64,000 nucleotides of DNA from Pontibacter sp. G13 (GCF_031851795.1 NZ_CP134696.1:6262001-6326000); one strand, 5' to 3'; shown: positions 8,853 through 17,887, numbered from the stretch's first letter. Program-made: numbers and translations. The notes: generated by a model from the sequence alone, not told the origin.

Positions 8853-11450
8853 ATGCATTTTATCACAGAATCTCAAATAGATAGCGCTTCCTTGCACTTG
8901 CTTGGAGGCAAAGGAGCCCAATTGTGGCAACTTACGCTGCTTGGATTGCCCGTCCCGCATTGGGGAGTTCTGCCATTCCACATTTCTCTGGATGATCACG
9001 CAGAATCCGTGCTAGAAGAGTTGGTGGAATATTTCGGTCCATCTGCACGATTGGCTATTCGGTCCTCTGCAACCGATGAGGATGGAAGTCAATTGTCGTT
9101 TGCAGGTATGTACACCACCTTGTTGCATGTACCCATCCATCAGGCGATTTCTGCCATCCAGGAGGTGCGGGAATCGGTGTTTGCTGCTGAAGCCCACGCT
9201 TACAGGCAGGCGAATGAAACTCACACACCTGCAAAAATGAGTGTCATCATTCAAGAGATGGTGGCCGCAGATGTATCTGGCGTGGCATTCGGATTGGACC
9301 CTGTCTCCGGCAATCGACAAGGACGAGTCATCAATGCGGTATTTGGTCTGGGGGAAGGATTGGTGTCCGGCAAACTTCCCGCCGATACGTTTCGATGGGA
9401 ACAGGGAAGTTGGCATGCACAAGTTGTTGACAAGTCTGTCATGGTGCAGCCTGAGGATTCCGACCAGCTAGGGGTTAGGTTGGGCAAAGTACCAGCGGAT
9501 TTGCGACGGTTACCCACCTTGTCGTCAGCAAAACTTACGGAACTTCGCCAATTGTTAGACCTGTTGGAAAAGGAATGGGGGAGGCCTCAAGATGTGGAAT
9601 TTGCCTACCAAGGGGACCGATTGCAGGTGTTGCAGGCACGTCCAGTCACAGGACTTGATCAATTGCCCGATCGGACTGCCAAGCCAAGGGTCTGGGATAA
9701 TTCCAATATCGTGGAGTCCTATCCCGGACAGACGCTGCCATTGACTTTTTCCTTCATTCTGAGGATGTACGAAGGCGTTTATCGGCAGCTTAGTCTCCTT
9801 TTTGGAATCTCCCAAAAGGTCCTCGACCAACATGCAGGGATTTACCGAAACATGCTGGGACTGATGAAAGGCCGAGTGTACTACAATCTCCGCAGTTGGT
9901 ATGAAGCATTGGCACTGCTACCGGGCTATTCCCTCAATGCCCGATACATGGAAACGATGATGGGAGTGCAGGAGCGATTTGATGTGGACAAGCGTCAGGG
10001 AGGAAAATGGTATGGTTGGTTGGGAATTGGCCGAATGGTCGCAAGGATGGTGTTTGCTTGGCGACGTCTGCCGAAGGAAACCCGAAAATTTCAGCAACAT
10101 CTGGCGGCGGTTCTGGAGGAATACAAAACGGTGGATTGGAATCGAAAATCCATCGAGGAGATTTTGGCGGGAATTGTCGCATTCGAAGGAAAGCTCCTGA
10201 CGAAATGGAAGCCTCCAATGGTCAATGATTTCTTTGCGATGATCTTTTTCGGCCTGCTGAAGAAATCGGTGGAGGGAGTAGGCCCTGAGATACCGGTCAA
10301 TCTGCACAATGATTTGCTCTGTGGGGCATCTGATATTGTTTCGACCGAACCCATCGACCGAATGTTGGCATTGTCCGAGATGATTCAGCAAGACCCTCAT
10401 TGGCACGAATCCTTCCAAAACCTTTCCCCAGAGATACTTTGGAGTTCACTCAAACTGCAGGACTCCTCACCATTGATGGTGGCCATTCAGGCATATCTCG
10501 ACAAGTTTGGAGACCGCTGCATCGGCGAATTGAAATTGGAATCGATTCCTTACCAAGATCATCCCGAGGCAATGATATCTATGCTCCAGTCATTCGTTCG
10601 GCAGGGATTGAAGCCCACGACTGCTGCTGAAGGAAAAGGCAAAGTCATTCGGTCAAAAGCCGAGAAAATTCTGAATGAGCGTACTCGGAGCCGCCCCTTC
10701 AAGCGATGGATGATTGGGGGATTGCTCAGAAACACGCGGCGATTGGTCAGCAATAGAGAGAATCTGCGATTCGCCAGAACCTTGGCTTTTGGGACTGTCA
10801 GAATGCTCTATCGGGAATTGGGCCGCAAACTTTGGGTGGAGAATCTATTGAATGACCGCGAGGACATCTTTTACCTTACCCAGCAGGAGATTACAGGTTT
10901 TGTAGAGGGAACAGCTATCGATGTAGACCTCAAGGGACTCGTGGAATTCCGAAAGCGCCAATACGCAATCTGGTCTGATCAACAACCCGATCCTCGATTC
11001 CGGACTTATGGTCCCGTCCATACCCAGCGAGTCTTCAAGGGGGAGATGAGCCCTTCAGATGCTCCCGCCGAACTGACCGGAATCGGATGCTGCCCCGGAG
11101 TTGTGCGTGCAAGGGTCCGCATGGTCCACCATCCCAAGGATTTGAAAGATTTGGCTGGGGATATTTTGGTGTGTATCAGCACCGATCCGGGGTGGGTTCC
11201 CTTGTTCCCTACAGCAGCGGGACTGCTGGTTGCGAGAGGCAGCTTGCTGAGTCATGCCGCTATTGTTGCGCGAGAGATGGGTAAACCCTGCATTGTGGGT
11301 ATTGATGGATTGATGCAAGGGATCCAAACGGGAGATTGGGTCGAAATGGATGGCGCCACTGGACAGATTCGCAGAATCGATCCTCCTACTGAGACTGAAC
11401 CAATTGATTCCACCCCTTCAACTTCCTACCATCATGTCGAAACTCACTGA
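8853..11450 (+). CDS. PEP synthase-like dikinase (ATP-grasp plus phosphohistidine domain)
   Basis: An 865-residue protein of the phosphoenolpyruvate synthase/pyruvate phosphate dikinase superfamily. The N-terminal ATP-binding domain (about 1-290) shows GGKGAQLWQL, the AIRSSATDED loop, SGVAFGLDP and the closing LQARPVTG. A middle region (about 300-740) is unlike canonical PEP synthase. The C-terminal mobile domain has GCCPGVVRA and GSLLSHAAIVARE with the phospho-accepting His801. The canonical PEP/pyruvate-binding C-terminal barrel is absent, as in rifampin phosphotransferase, so the enzyme probably transfers the beta phosphate of ATP to a non-pyruvate hydroxyl acceptor, releasing AMP and phosphate. 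In this operon the acceptor could be a lipid or prenyl intermediate. Its 3' end overlaps the next gene by 17 bp. Confidence 0.85.
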   Translation: MHFITESQIDSASLHLLGGKGAQLWQLTLLGLPVPHWGVLPFHISLDDHAESVLEELVEYFGPSARLAIRSSATDEDGSQLSFAGMYTTLLHVPIHQAISAIQEVRESVFAAEAHAYRQANETHTPAKMSVIIQEMVAADVSGVAFGLDPVSGNRQGRVINAVFGLGEGLVSGKLPADTFRWEQGSWHAQVVDKSVMVQPEDSDQLGVRLGKVPADLRRLPTLSSAKLTELRQLLDLLEKEWGRPQDVEFAYQGDRLQVLQARPVTGLDQLPDRTAKPRVWDNSNIVESYPGQTLPLTFSFILRMYEGVYRQLSLLFGISQKVLDQHAGIYRNMLGLMKGRVYYNLRSWYEALALLPGYSLNARYMETMMGVQERFDVDKRQGGKWYGWLGIGRMVARMVFAWRRLPKETRKFQQHLAAVLEEYKTVDWNRKSIEEILAGIVAFEGKLLTKWKPPMVNDFFAMIFFGLLKKSVEGVGPEIPVNLHNDLLCGASDIVSTEPIDRMLALSEMIQQDPHWHESFQNLSPEILWSSLKLQDSSPLMVAIQAYLDKFGDRCIGELKLESIPYQDHPEAMISMLQSFVRQGLKPTTAAEGKGKVIRSKAEKILNERTRSRPFKRWMIGGLLRNTRRLVSNRENLRFARTLAFGTVRMLYRELGRKLWVENLLNDREDIFYLTQQEITGFVEGTAIDVDLKGLVEFRKRQYAIWSDQQPDPRFRTYGPVHTQRVFKGEMSPSDAPAELTGIGCCPGVVRARVRMVHHPKDLKDLAGDILVCISTDPGWVPLFPTAAGLLVARGSLLSHAAIVAREMGKPCIVGIDGLMQGIQTGDWVEMDGATGQIRRIDPPTETEPIDSTPSTSYHHVETH

Positions 11451-12564
11451 TCAGGTTGATTTCAGCCTTATCCGATACGCTTCCTGCTGGGAAGATGCGG
11501 AAAGGCTCGTCCAAGGCTTGGAGATCGAGCCGCATCACCGCGTCTTGTCGGTGGCCTCCGCTGGTGACAATAGCCTCTCCTTGCTGACGGCAGGTCCTAG
11601 ATTGGTCAAAGCAGTGGATGTGAGTATGCCTCAACTCTACTTGACGGAGTTGAAGCGGGCAGCATTTGCGTGGTTGTCCTATGAGGAAATGATGGCGTTG
11701 TTGGGGTTTGAGGAATCGGAAAAACGATGGAGTATCTACCAATATCTTAGGCCTCGTTTGCATGCCAATACGCGCACGTATTGGGACGACCATCGAACAC
11801 TCATCGAGAAGGGCCTCATTTATCAAGGGAAATTAGAACAGTATTTCAAGCTGTTTTCAACCAGGGTATTGCCTTGGATTCATGGACCTCGAACCGTTAA
11901 TGCCCTTTTCGACCAAAAGACAGAGACCCAGCAAGCGGAATTTTTCAGGAAGGTATGGAACACGTGGAGGTGGCGGACTTGCTTTCGGATATTCTTCAGT
12001 AAATGGGTGATGGGCAAAATAGGCCGAGATCCTGCTTTTCTGGAGCAAGTGGAAGTTCCGGTTTCGACCTTCATCTTGAATCAGGCCGCCCGACATTTGG
12101 CTGATCCCTACTGCGTGGAGAATCCTTTCCTCCGAATGATCATGACAGGGAGCTTTGATGAATTTCTGCCACACTATGTCAAGCGCATCCATTTCGACCA
12201 AATCAAAGCCCAGATCTATTCGCTGGAAATTGAATCAGGATACGTCCAAGATCATGCGGCTGAAGAAGCATTTGACCGATTTAATCTATCCAACATCTTC
12301 GAATACGTGGATGGCGATACCTTCCGTGCCATCTCCGACAAGCTCCTGAGGCATGCTACTCCCAGAAGTAGGTTTGCCTACTGGAATCTCATGGTTCCAA
12401 GGTCCTTGCAGACGCTTTTTCCAGCGGAAGTTCAATTGATCCAGACTCCGTTCCATCGACCTGATGATGGCTTCTTTTACCGGAGCTTCGAGGTGGTGGA
12501 GCGATTGGCACTTCCCCAAACAGACCGAATCTCTACGTCTCACACCCAAAATCTCTCGCCATGA
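11434..12564 (+). CDS. DUF3419/BtaA-like SAM 3-amino-3-carboxypropyl transferase
   Basis: A 376-residue protein. The N-terminus has YASCWEDAE and VLSVASAGDNSLSLLTAG followed by VKAVDVSMPQLYLTELK, which together match the BtaA (DUF3419) S-adenosylmethionine-binding region. In known BtaA, the 3-amino-3-carboxypropyl group of SAM is moved to diacylglycerol in betaine-lipid synthesis. The partner methyltransferase BtaB is not in this operon, so if the chemistry holds, the product would be an unmethylated homoserine ether lipid, or the acceptor differs. ATG 11434 overlaps the end of the dikinase gene; the frame upstream is not family-like. The last four bases overlap the kinase gene (ATGA), which suggests translational coupling. 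Confidence 0.82.
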   Translation: MSKLTDQVDFSLIRYASCWEDAERLVQGLEIEPHHRVLSVASAGDNSLSLLTAGPRLVKAVDVSMPQLYLTELKRAAFAWLSYEEMMALLGFEESEKRWSIYQYLRPRLHANTRTYWDDHRTLIEKGLIYQGKLEQYFKLFSTRVLPWIHGPRTVNALFDQKTETQQAEFFRKVWNTWRWRTCFRIFFSKWVMGKIGRDPAFLEQVEVPVSTFILNQAARHLADPYCVENPFLRMIMTGSFDEFLPHYVKRIHFDQIKAQIYSLEIESGYVQDHAAEEAFDRFNLSNIFEYVDGDTFRAISDKLLRHATPRSRFAYWNLMVPRSLQTLFPAEVQLIQTPFHRPDDGFFYRSFEVVERLALPQTDRISTSHTQNLSP

Positions 12565-13241
12565 ACCAAACGCTCATTCCGATGGCTACCCTTGCTGCCT
12601 CTTTTCTGACGCTGTTTGGCGGAGCCGAATGGATTCATCGAAAAGGTCGTCTTGAGGCAGAATGGAGCCGCAAGCTCGTCCATATTGTGACGGGGTTGAT
12701 CACCTTGGCCTTTCCGTTGGTCTTGACGAGTCATTGGCAGGTCCTCATCCTATGCGCGTCCTTTGGCGTGATTCTGAGCATTTCGAAGCGGAATGCGTTC
12801 CTCCCTTCCATCAATGGAATTGACCGAAAATCCCACGGATCTATTTTGTACCCGGTTTCGGTATATGGTTGTTTTCTCATGTTCCAATGGCAGGGAGATC
12901 TGATCTGGTTCTATGCACCGATCTTGACGATGGCCATCTGCGATCCCATTGCTGCGTGGGTCGGTTCCCAAACGAATTGGAAACCCTATCAAGTGGGCGC
13001 AGACAAAAAGACACTCGGTGGAAGCTTGGCATTTTTGGGAGCCTCGGCATTACTTCTGACGGGATTGTTTAGCTGGATGCCTTTTCCTGCGGAAGGCTCA
13101 CCCACGATTCTGGCGTTATTTCTGGCTTCGATGGCTACACTGGCAGAAGGAATCAGCCAGCATGGCCGCGACAATTTTTGGATTCCGGTGGCTGTGTCTC
13201 TCGGGATGCTTTTTCCAACTATCATCACGCACCTGATATGA
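12561..13241 (+). CDS. CTP-dependent diacylglycerol/polyprenol kinase family protein
   Basis: A 226-residue membrane protein with seven or so hydrophobic segments. Key motifs are RKLVHIVTGL (residues about 36-45), AICDPIAAWVG and DKKTLGGSLAFL, the signature set of the SEC59/DGK1/VTE5 family of CTP-using kinases related to CDP-diglyceride synthases. Members phosphorylate dolichol, diacylglycerol or phytol. Next to a UbiA prenyltransferase, a prenol-phosphorylating role like plant VTE5 is attractive, but a diacylglycerol kinase role would fit the BtaA-like neighbour equally well. The start overlaps the preceding stop by 4 bp and the stop overlaps the next start (ATGA at 13238), so all three genes are translationally coupled. 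Confidence 0.8.
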   Translation: MNQTLIPMATLAASFLTLFGGAEWIHRKGRLEAEWSRKLVHIVTGLITLAFPLVLTSHWQVLILCASFGVILSISKRNAFLPSINGIDRKSHGSILYPVSVYGCFLMFQWQGDLIWFYAPILTMAICDPIAAWVGSQTNWKPYQVGADKKTLGGSLAFLGASALLLTGLFSWMPFPAEGSPTILALFLASMATLAEGISQHGRDNFWIPVAVSLGMLFPTIITHLI

Positions 13242-14302
13242 AACCCTATTCTTGTGTATCTACCCAGCCAGGAGATCAGCTTTGGGAGTTATGGTGTTCC
13301 ATCCCCGCATTGATTGATCCTCAACATCATCACGAATGGGCCACAAAGCCTCAACCAGATGATGGGAAATTCTGGAAGGGATTGATCCTGTATCAAGACA
13401 GTTTGCCTATCGGCAGATTGGGACTTTACCGACCAGTGGACTTCTCTTTAGATGGTCAAGCCTGTGGAATGGTAGGGCATTATGCTTGTGTGAATAATCC
13501 ACGAGGTGCCTCATATCTGTTGGGAGCGGCTACCCAAATGTTTCATGAGTTGGGCTGGAATCGTTGGATCGGGCCTATGGATGGCAGCACTTGGGACGCT
13601 TACCGATTCCGTTTGGAAAACCGGCCGATTACCTGCTTGGGGGAGCAGCAACACCCAACCTACTTCGCCAACCATTTCCAGCAGGCGGGGTGCGAGGTCA
13701 TGGCCGAATATGTGACCTCCAAATCCTATGAGTTTCCTTGTGATCCGAATTGGAGGGAGACTCAAGCCCGCTTTGAAAGGAGAGGGATCCGCTTCCGGAC
13801 TATGGATATGGACCGATATGAGGAGGAATTGCGGGGAGTGTTCCCATTGTGTAAAGCAGGTTTTCGAAACAACTATGTGTACACAGACATCTCTGAATCA
13901 CATTTTCTGAGCAAATATCTTCCACTCAGGAAGTTCTTGAAGGCTGAATGGATATTTCTGGCCGAGGATGAAGGCGAATTGGTGGGATTGATGTTTGCGT
14001 ACCCCAATCTCCCTCACATTCATCCCAAGTCTGTTGTGGCCAAAACGGTGGTGCGCGCTCCCGGACGAAAATATGCTGGAATTGGACGAGTATTGGCCAA
14101 TCTCCTTCATCATCACATGCAGGAAACGGCAATGGAGGAACTGGTTCATGCTTTCATGATCCTCGATGGAAATGGTCAGGCTCTTTCCCATCGCTATTTC
14201 GGGGAGCTGTATCAACGCTATCATCTGTACGGATTCGGATTTCCGCAATCAACCCCCAAACGCGCTTCTTTTCCCACACTAGAATCCTTGATGCATGGCT
14301 AA
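13238..14302 (+). CDS. GNAT-like acyltransferase protein
   Basis: A 354-residue protein that resembles two-lobed GNAT-like proteins. The N-lobe has ACVNNPRGASYLLGAA and then GPMDGSTWDAYRF, a motif I associate with this family. The C-lobe (about 230-330) has the GNAT-type sequence EGELVGLMFAYPN followed by KTVVRAPGRKYAGIGRVLANLL, matching the acetyl-CoA-binding helix start (RGxGIG-like). It probably transfers an acyl group from a CoA or ACP thioester to an amine or hydroxyl. ATG 13238 is in a 4-bp overlap with the kinase stop. The stop overlaps the acyl-AMP ligase start by 8 bp, which suggests that activation of an acid and its transfer are coupled. Confidence 0.7.
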   Translation: MKPYSCVSTQPGDQLWELWCSIPALIDPQHHHEWATKPQPDDGKFWKGLILYQDSLPIGRLGLYRPVDFSLDGQACGMVGHYACVNNPRGASYLLGAATQMFHELGWNRWIGPMDGSTWDAYRFRLENRPITCLGEQQHPTYFANHFQQAGCEVMAEYVTSKSYEFPCDPNWRETQARFERRGIRFRTMDMDRYEEELRGVFPLCKAGFRNNYVYTDISESHFLSKYLPLRKFLKAEWIFLAEDEGELVGLMFAYPNLPHIHPKSVVAKTVVRAPGRKYAGIGRVLANLLHHHMQETAMEELVHAFMILDGNGQALSHRYFGELYQRYHLYGFGFPQSTPKRASFPTLESLMHG

Positions 14303-15890
14303 ATCCCCAGTTACACTAGACGCTCCGGTGGATCTGCAAGATGCCAATGTGGTTCATCTTTTCCTTCGACAAGCTTCACGGCATGGCGACCGGATTGCCT
14401 TGATCGACCGAGATGGAACCCAGATTTCCTATCGGACCCTTGCTGACCAAATTCGTCAAACGGCTTCGGCCTTTCATCGAAAAGGTGTTCGACGCGGGGA
14501 TCGCATGCTGGTGTTCATTCCCATGTCCATTGATCTATATCGGACTGTATTGGCCTTGTTTTATCTGGGGGCAACAGCGGTATTTCTGGATGAATGGGTG
14601 AGTATCAAACGGCTCTCAATCTGTTGCGACTTGGTCAAGTGTAGAGGTCTCATTGCTGGAGCTAAATTGAGATTTGTGGCGTGGTGGCTTCCTCCGCTTA
14701 GAAGATTGGCCATCCGCATAGGCTCAGAATATGCCCAATCTGAAACGCCTCATCCTGCATCCGCGGAAGTTTCCTCCGAAGACACAGCCCTGATCACATT
14801 TACGACAGGCAGTACTGGAATTCCCAAGGCGGCGGACCGTACCCATGCATTTCTGAATGCCCAGTTTGAAGCCCTTTTTAGTGAGATTCAACCCAAAGCA
14901 GGGGAGGTGGCCATGCCAGCTCTCCCGATCGTTTTGCTGATCAATCTTGCCGCTGGGGCAACCTCTGTCATTGCAGATGTGCCTGCCACGCAACCCCATC
15001 GAATGAAGCCAGAGAAGGTCGCTCGGCAGCTACGTGATCATCAGGTTAAGCGCTTGACATGCTCTCCTTTATTGGTGGACCGCTTGGCAACCTGGGCGAT
15101 AAATTCTCAGGAAGCCTTTCCCGATTTGAAGCAGATTTTCACGGGAGGAGCTCCTGTTTTTCCAGAAATGGCAGCCCGTTTCAAACGAGCTTTCCCACAC
15201 GCGGATATTCGGGTGGCCTATGGCTCCACTGAGGCAGAGCCGATCAGTCTTGCGACCGTCGGTCAGGTTTTGGAGTATGACCTTCCCGGAAAGGGGCTCT
15301 GCGTAGGCCATATCCACAAGCGAACCAAGTTGTCTATTCAGCCTGTAGATGATCAGGCTTGGCCATCTCTGACTTCCCAAGAATGGAAAAATCGGGAATT
15401 AAAAGCTGGACAGGTTGGTGAGATTGTGGTCGCTGGCCCGCATGTGCTAACTCGGTACATTGACAATCCTGAGGCGTGGAACCGTCAAAAGGTGAGGGTT
15501 GGGCAACAAATATGGCACAGGACGGGAGATGCAGGGTTTATTTCAGCGTCAGGGTTGCTCTATCTGGTAGGTAGATGTAATCAGCTGATCGAAACTTCGG
15601 AGTACATGATTGCTCCATTTGTGGTGGAATCTCAGTTGTCGGCGCTTCTGGGAATTTCTGTGGGAACTGTGCTGGAGTTGAATGGGGAAATTTGGATAGC
15701 GGTTGAATGCGCGAAGGAATTGCCTGCCCAAACCTTGGAGGCCATGAAGTCCATTATTCCTAGTTCTGCTGGCTATTTGTCGTTACAGACAATTCCTCGT
15801 GATCCACGGCATCAAGGAAAAATCGACTATGGGAAACTGTCCCAACACCTAGTCAAGCATATTGGAAAAGCCCATCGTTGGAACCGCTAA
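14295..15890 (+). CDS. AMP-dependent acyl ligase (fatty-acid CoA ligase/OleC-like)
   Basis: A 531-residue adenylate-forming enzyme. Residues about 40-60 match the usual N-terminal ISYRTLAD segment. The P-loop is TFTTGSTGIPKAADRTH (about 168-184), A5 is AYGSTEAEP, A7 is WHRTGDAGFIS, and A8 is YLVGRCNQLIE. The expected catalytic lysine near the C-terminus is in HQGKIDYGKL. The closest well-known relatives in layout are long-chain fatty-acid ligases and OleC beta-lactone synthetases; there is no carrier domain. It is the last gene of the operon, so it probably activates a fatty or isoprenoid acid for the adjacent GNAT-like protein. The next gene is convergent and 37 bp away, and I see no clear terminator between them. 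Confidence 0.85.
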   Translation: MAKSPVTLDAPVDLQDANVVHLFLRQASRHGDRIALIDRDGTQISYRTLADQIRQTASAFHRKGVRRGDRMLVFIPMSIDLYRTVLALFYLGATAVFLDEWVSIKRLSICCDLVKCRGLIAGAKLRFVAWWLPPLRRLAIRIGSEYAQSETPHPASAEVSSEDTALITFTTGSTGIPKAADRTHAFLNAQFEALFSEIQPKAGEVAMPALPIVLLINLAAGATSVIADVPATQPHRMKPEKVARQLRDHQVKRLTCSPLLVDRLATWAINSQEAFPDLKQIFTGGAPVFPEMAARFKRAFPHADIRVAYGSTEAEPISLATVGQVLEYDLPGKGLCVGHIHKRTKLSIQPVDDQAWPSLTSQEWKNRELKAGQVGEIVVAGPHVLTRYIDNPEAWNRQKVRVGQQIWHRTGDAGFISASGLLYLVGRCNQLIETSEYMIAPFVVESQLSALLGISVGTVLELNGEIWIAVECAKELPAQTLEAMKSIIPSSAGYLSLQTIPRDPRHQGKIDYGKLSQHLVKHIGKAHRWNR

Positions 15891-15927
15891 TGGCAAACCT
15901 GAGCGTTTTGAGAAAGATTCGGAATAA

Positions 15928-16530
15928 TTAGGAAATGCCCATTTGGGGTTTGTTGAAGGAATCTTGCATGGGCAGTGGCGGAATCTGCATACTCTGAGTA
16001 GGCATCCAATCTGCCATTTCCTCCCAGTGATTCATGAAGGTTGCGATTTGATCGCGGAAGGAGCGAGACTCCCATTCCAGCATGACCTCTGCCAGTTGGA
16101 TCTGACCATAGGCGGCGGAGATGGCGGCCATAGCTACGCAAAAGTAAGTTTGGTCCCAAACTTCGATCTGGTGGAGCTTGATGACCTCCAAAATCTCCCG
16201 AATTTCAGATTCATACACTTCCACTTCTGCTTCAGGGAGCTGAGGATTGTCTGCATGTCGAGCAATCTCAATGACTGCTACGAGTGCCGGAATATCCCAG
16301 TGGGGAAGTGATTTTTCGCGAGCGATTCGGATGAGGTGAGGAAGGGCGTAATAGGAAGCCAATCCCACATTGCCTTGATAGTGAAGCTGTTCCCATAGTT
16401 CCTTCATGATCTGGCTGATCCGGGTTGGATCATCCGCCTGGGCCAATTCCTGTAGGGCTATGGATGCGTCATAGGCGGTTCCATATCCTCCAGTCAAGGT
16501 CTTCCATTTGGGATCATGAAGTGGTAACAT
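15928..16530 (-). CDS. Hypothetical all-helical protein
   Basis: A 200-residue soluble, predominantly helical protein. It has several ALQEL/ALPHLIRIA/ALVAVIEIA-type helices, as in short HEAT-like repeat proteins, and an acidic middle (EAEVEVYESEIREILEVI). I recognise no named family and no catalytic motif. ATG at 16528-16530 is preferred; a TTG at 16605 would add 25 residues that look unlike the rest. The gene is convergent with the acyl ligase gene and stands alone. Repeated tryptophans near helix ends (WDIPAL, VWDQTYF, HWEEMADWM) suggest a protein-binding surface. Confidence 0.6.
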   Translation of the reverse strand: MLPLHDPKWKTLTGGYGTAYDASIALQELAQADDPTRISQIMKELWEQLHYQGNVGLASYYALPHLIRIAREKSLPHWDIPALVAVIEIARHADNPQLPEAEVEVYESEIREILEVIKLHQIEVWDQTYFCVAMAAISAAYGQIQLAEVMLEWESRSFRDQIATFMNHWEEMADWMPTQSMQIPPLPMQDSFNKPQMGIS

Positions 16531-17019
16531 AGGCAATGCGTATTTTCTAGGTCTTCCTGACAAGGGATGCAAGTATACGCCGAAATGCTGGATTTTTTCG
16601 GGCAAAATGAATTTTCAGGTATAAATCACCCGTGATTGGTCAATCTTCAGCTTCGGTCTGGAAAGGATCAAAAATCGTAGTGGACTGGTGTGGTGTAAGT
16701 TGTAGGAAAGTACCTGTCTATAGGCGGGACATTGGGGAGCTAATATTTTTTTTCGAACCATCTCTCCGTCGAAAAAAATTCCCCAGACCATGGTTTTCCC
16801 TACTTTAGAAGGAGCGTGGGCTTGAATAAGCACAGTTTCCTTTTCGTTTCAGGAGGTTCTCTCACACCTCACACAATTCGATGGCTGGGCACCCTCGACT
16901 TATGCTTAGATGATTGTACTTAAATTTTGGAAAACACGCAAGGTATGAGACCATTAAATAACCCCCTGCCTGAATCTTTTTATTGATTCTGTCTCCTGCG
17001 AATAATCTCCCCACCGCAA
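16531..17019. other. Gene-free stretch
   Basis: I see no convincing gene here; a 72-codon open frame on the minus strand (16615-16833) has no family-like features. An AT-rich inverted repeat, TTTTTTTCGA (16747-16756) and TCGAAAAAAA (16769-16778), lies in the middle. It is the 5' flank of the 15928-16530 gene and the 3' flank of cobA. Confidence 0.5.
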
Positions 17020-17844
17020 TCACGATTGAATCATCTGCTGAATGATTCTCTTTCGAGCCGACTGAAAAGCTGGATGCAGTCCCACGGTCTCGCCAATGAC
17101 AATGATCCCGGGTGTACCGATCTTTTCTGCAATCACTTGGTCGGCCAGGGTATGGACGGTTCCGACAACGGATCGTTTGTTGGGAAGTGATCCATGTTGA
17201 ATGACCATCGCAGGCGTATCCGATTGTCCGTGGTCAGCAAAAACCTGAGTAATCTCCCTGATTCGGCGAATTCCCATAAGAATGACCACTGTAGCCGACG
17301 ATTGTGCCGCTAGTTCAAGATCTTTCGATAATGCCAAATCCTGCGTAGTTCCCGTCACCACCCAAAAGCTTTCATTGATCCCTCTACAGGTAAGCGGTAC
17401 CTGTTCCAAACCCGGTAAGCTTGTGCTACTGGAAATCCCCGGAATGATCTCTACTGGGATATCGCATGCCTTGGCAAATTCCAACTCTTCGTACCCACGC
17501 CCGAAAATAAATGGATCGCCGCCTTTGAGTCGGACGACATGGCCATGTTGGTAGGCATGCTCGACCATGAGGAACTGTATTTCTTGTTGGGAGAATCGGT
17601 GACGATCTGCACGCTTCCCCACAAAAATTCGCTTCGCATTCCGCGGGAGATACTCGAGTAGTGCGGGATTGGCGAGGGCGTCATATAGGACCACATCGGC
17701 GGATTGGAGTGCTTTCACTCCTTTAAGTGTAATCAACTCTGGGTCTCCTGGACCGGCTCCTACTAGCGTAATCCTAGGGGTAGATAGAGAAGACGACGCT
17801 GAGGATTGCGGCGTGGATTCGAAGGGAGTGGTACGTAGGGTCAT
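17020..17844 (-). CDS. cobA: Uroporphyrinogen-III C-methyltransferase (SUMT)
   Basis: A 274-residue SUMT, which makes precorrin-2 from uroporphyrinogen III using SAM, the first committed step to siroheme. Motifs: ITLVGAGPGDPELITLKG, ADVVLYDAL, LKGGDPFIFGRGYEE, IIPGISSS and VTGTTQD. It is the plain CobA type without CysG dehydrogenase/chelatase domains. ATG at 17842-17844 is chosen because an in-frame ATG at 17910 would put the start inside the TACGTA-containing control region. It diverges from nirB, whose product needs siroheme, so it belongs functionally to the nitrite island. A separate precorrin-2 dehydrogenase/ferrochelatase is not seen here and must lie elsewhere. Confidence 0.92.
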   Translation of the reverse strand: MTLRTTPFESTPQSSASSSLSTPRITLVGAGPGDPELITLKGVKALQSADVVLYDALANPALLEYLPRNAKRIFVGKRADRHRFSQQEIQFLMVEHAYQHGHVVRLKGGDPFIFGRGYEELEFAKACDIPVEIIPGISSSTSLPGLEQVPLTCRGINESFWVVTGTTQDLALSKDLELAAQSSATVVILMGIRRIREITQVFADHGQSDTPAMVIQHGSLPNKRSVVGTVHTLADQVIAEKIGTPGIIVIGETVGLHPAFQSARKRIIQQMIQS

Positions 17845-17887
17845 GATGCGTGACTGTTGAGAGGTTGATACGCAATGATAGGAAAAA

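Noticed and set aside
11434-12564. Complete betaine-lipid (DGTS) pathway
   Set aside because: Only the BtaA-like transferase is present; no BtaB-type methyltransferase lies in the operon, and the methyltransferase at 36836-37618 is distant and of a different family.
16615-16833. Small protein of 72 residues on the minus strand
   Set aside because: No start context, family signature or conserved neighbourhood that I can see; more likely non-coding.
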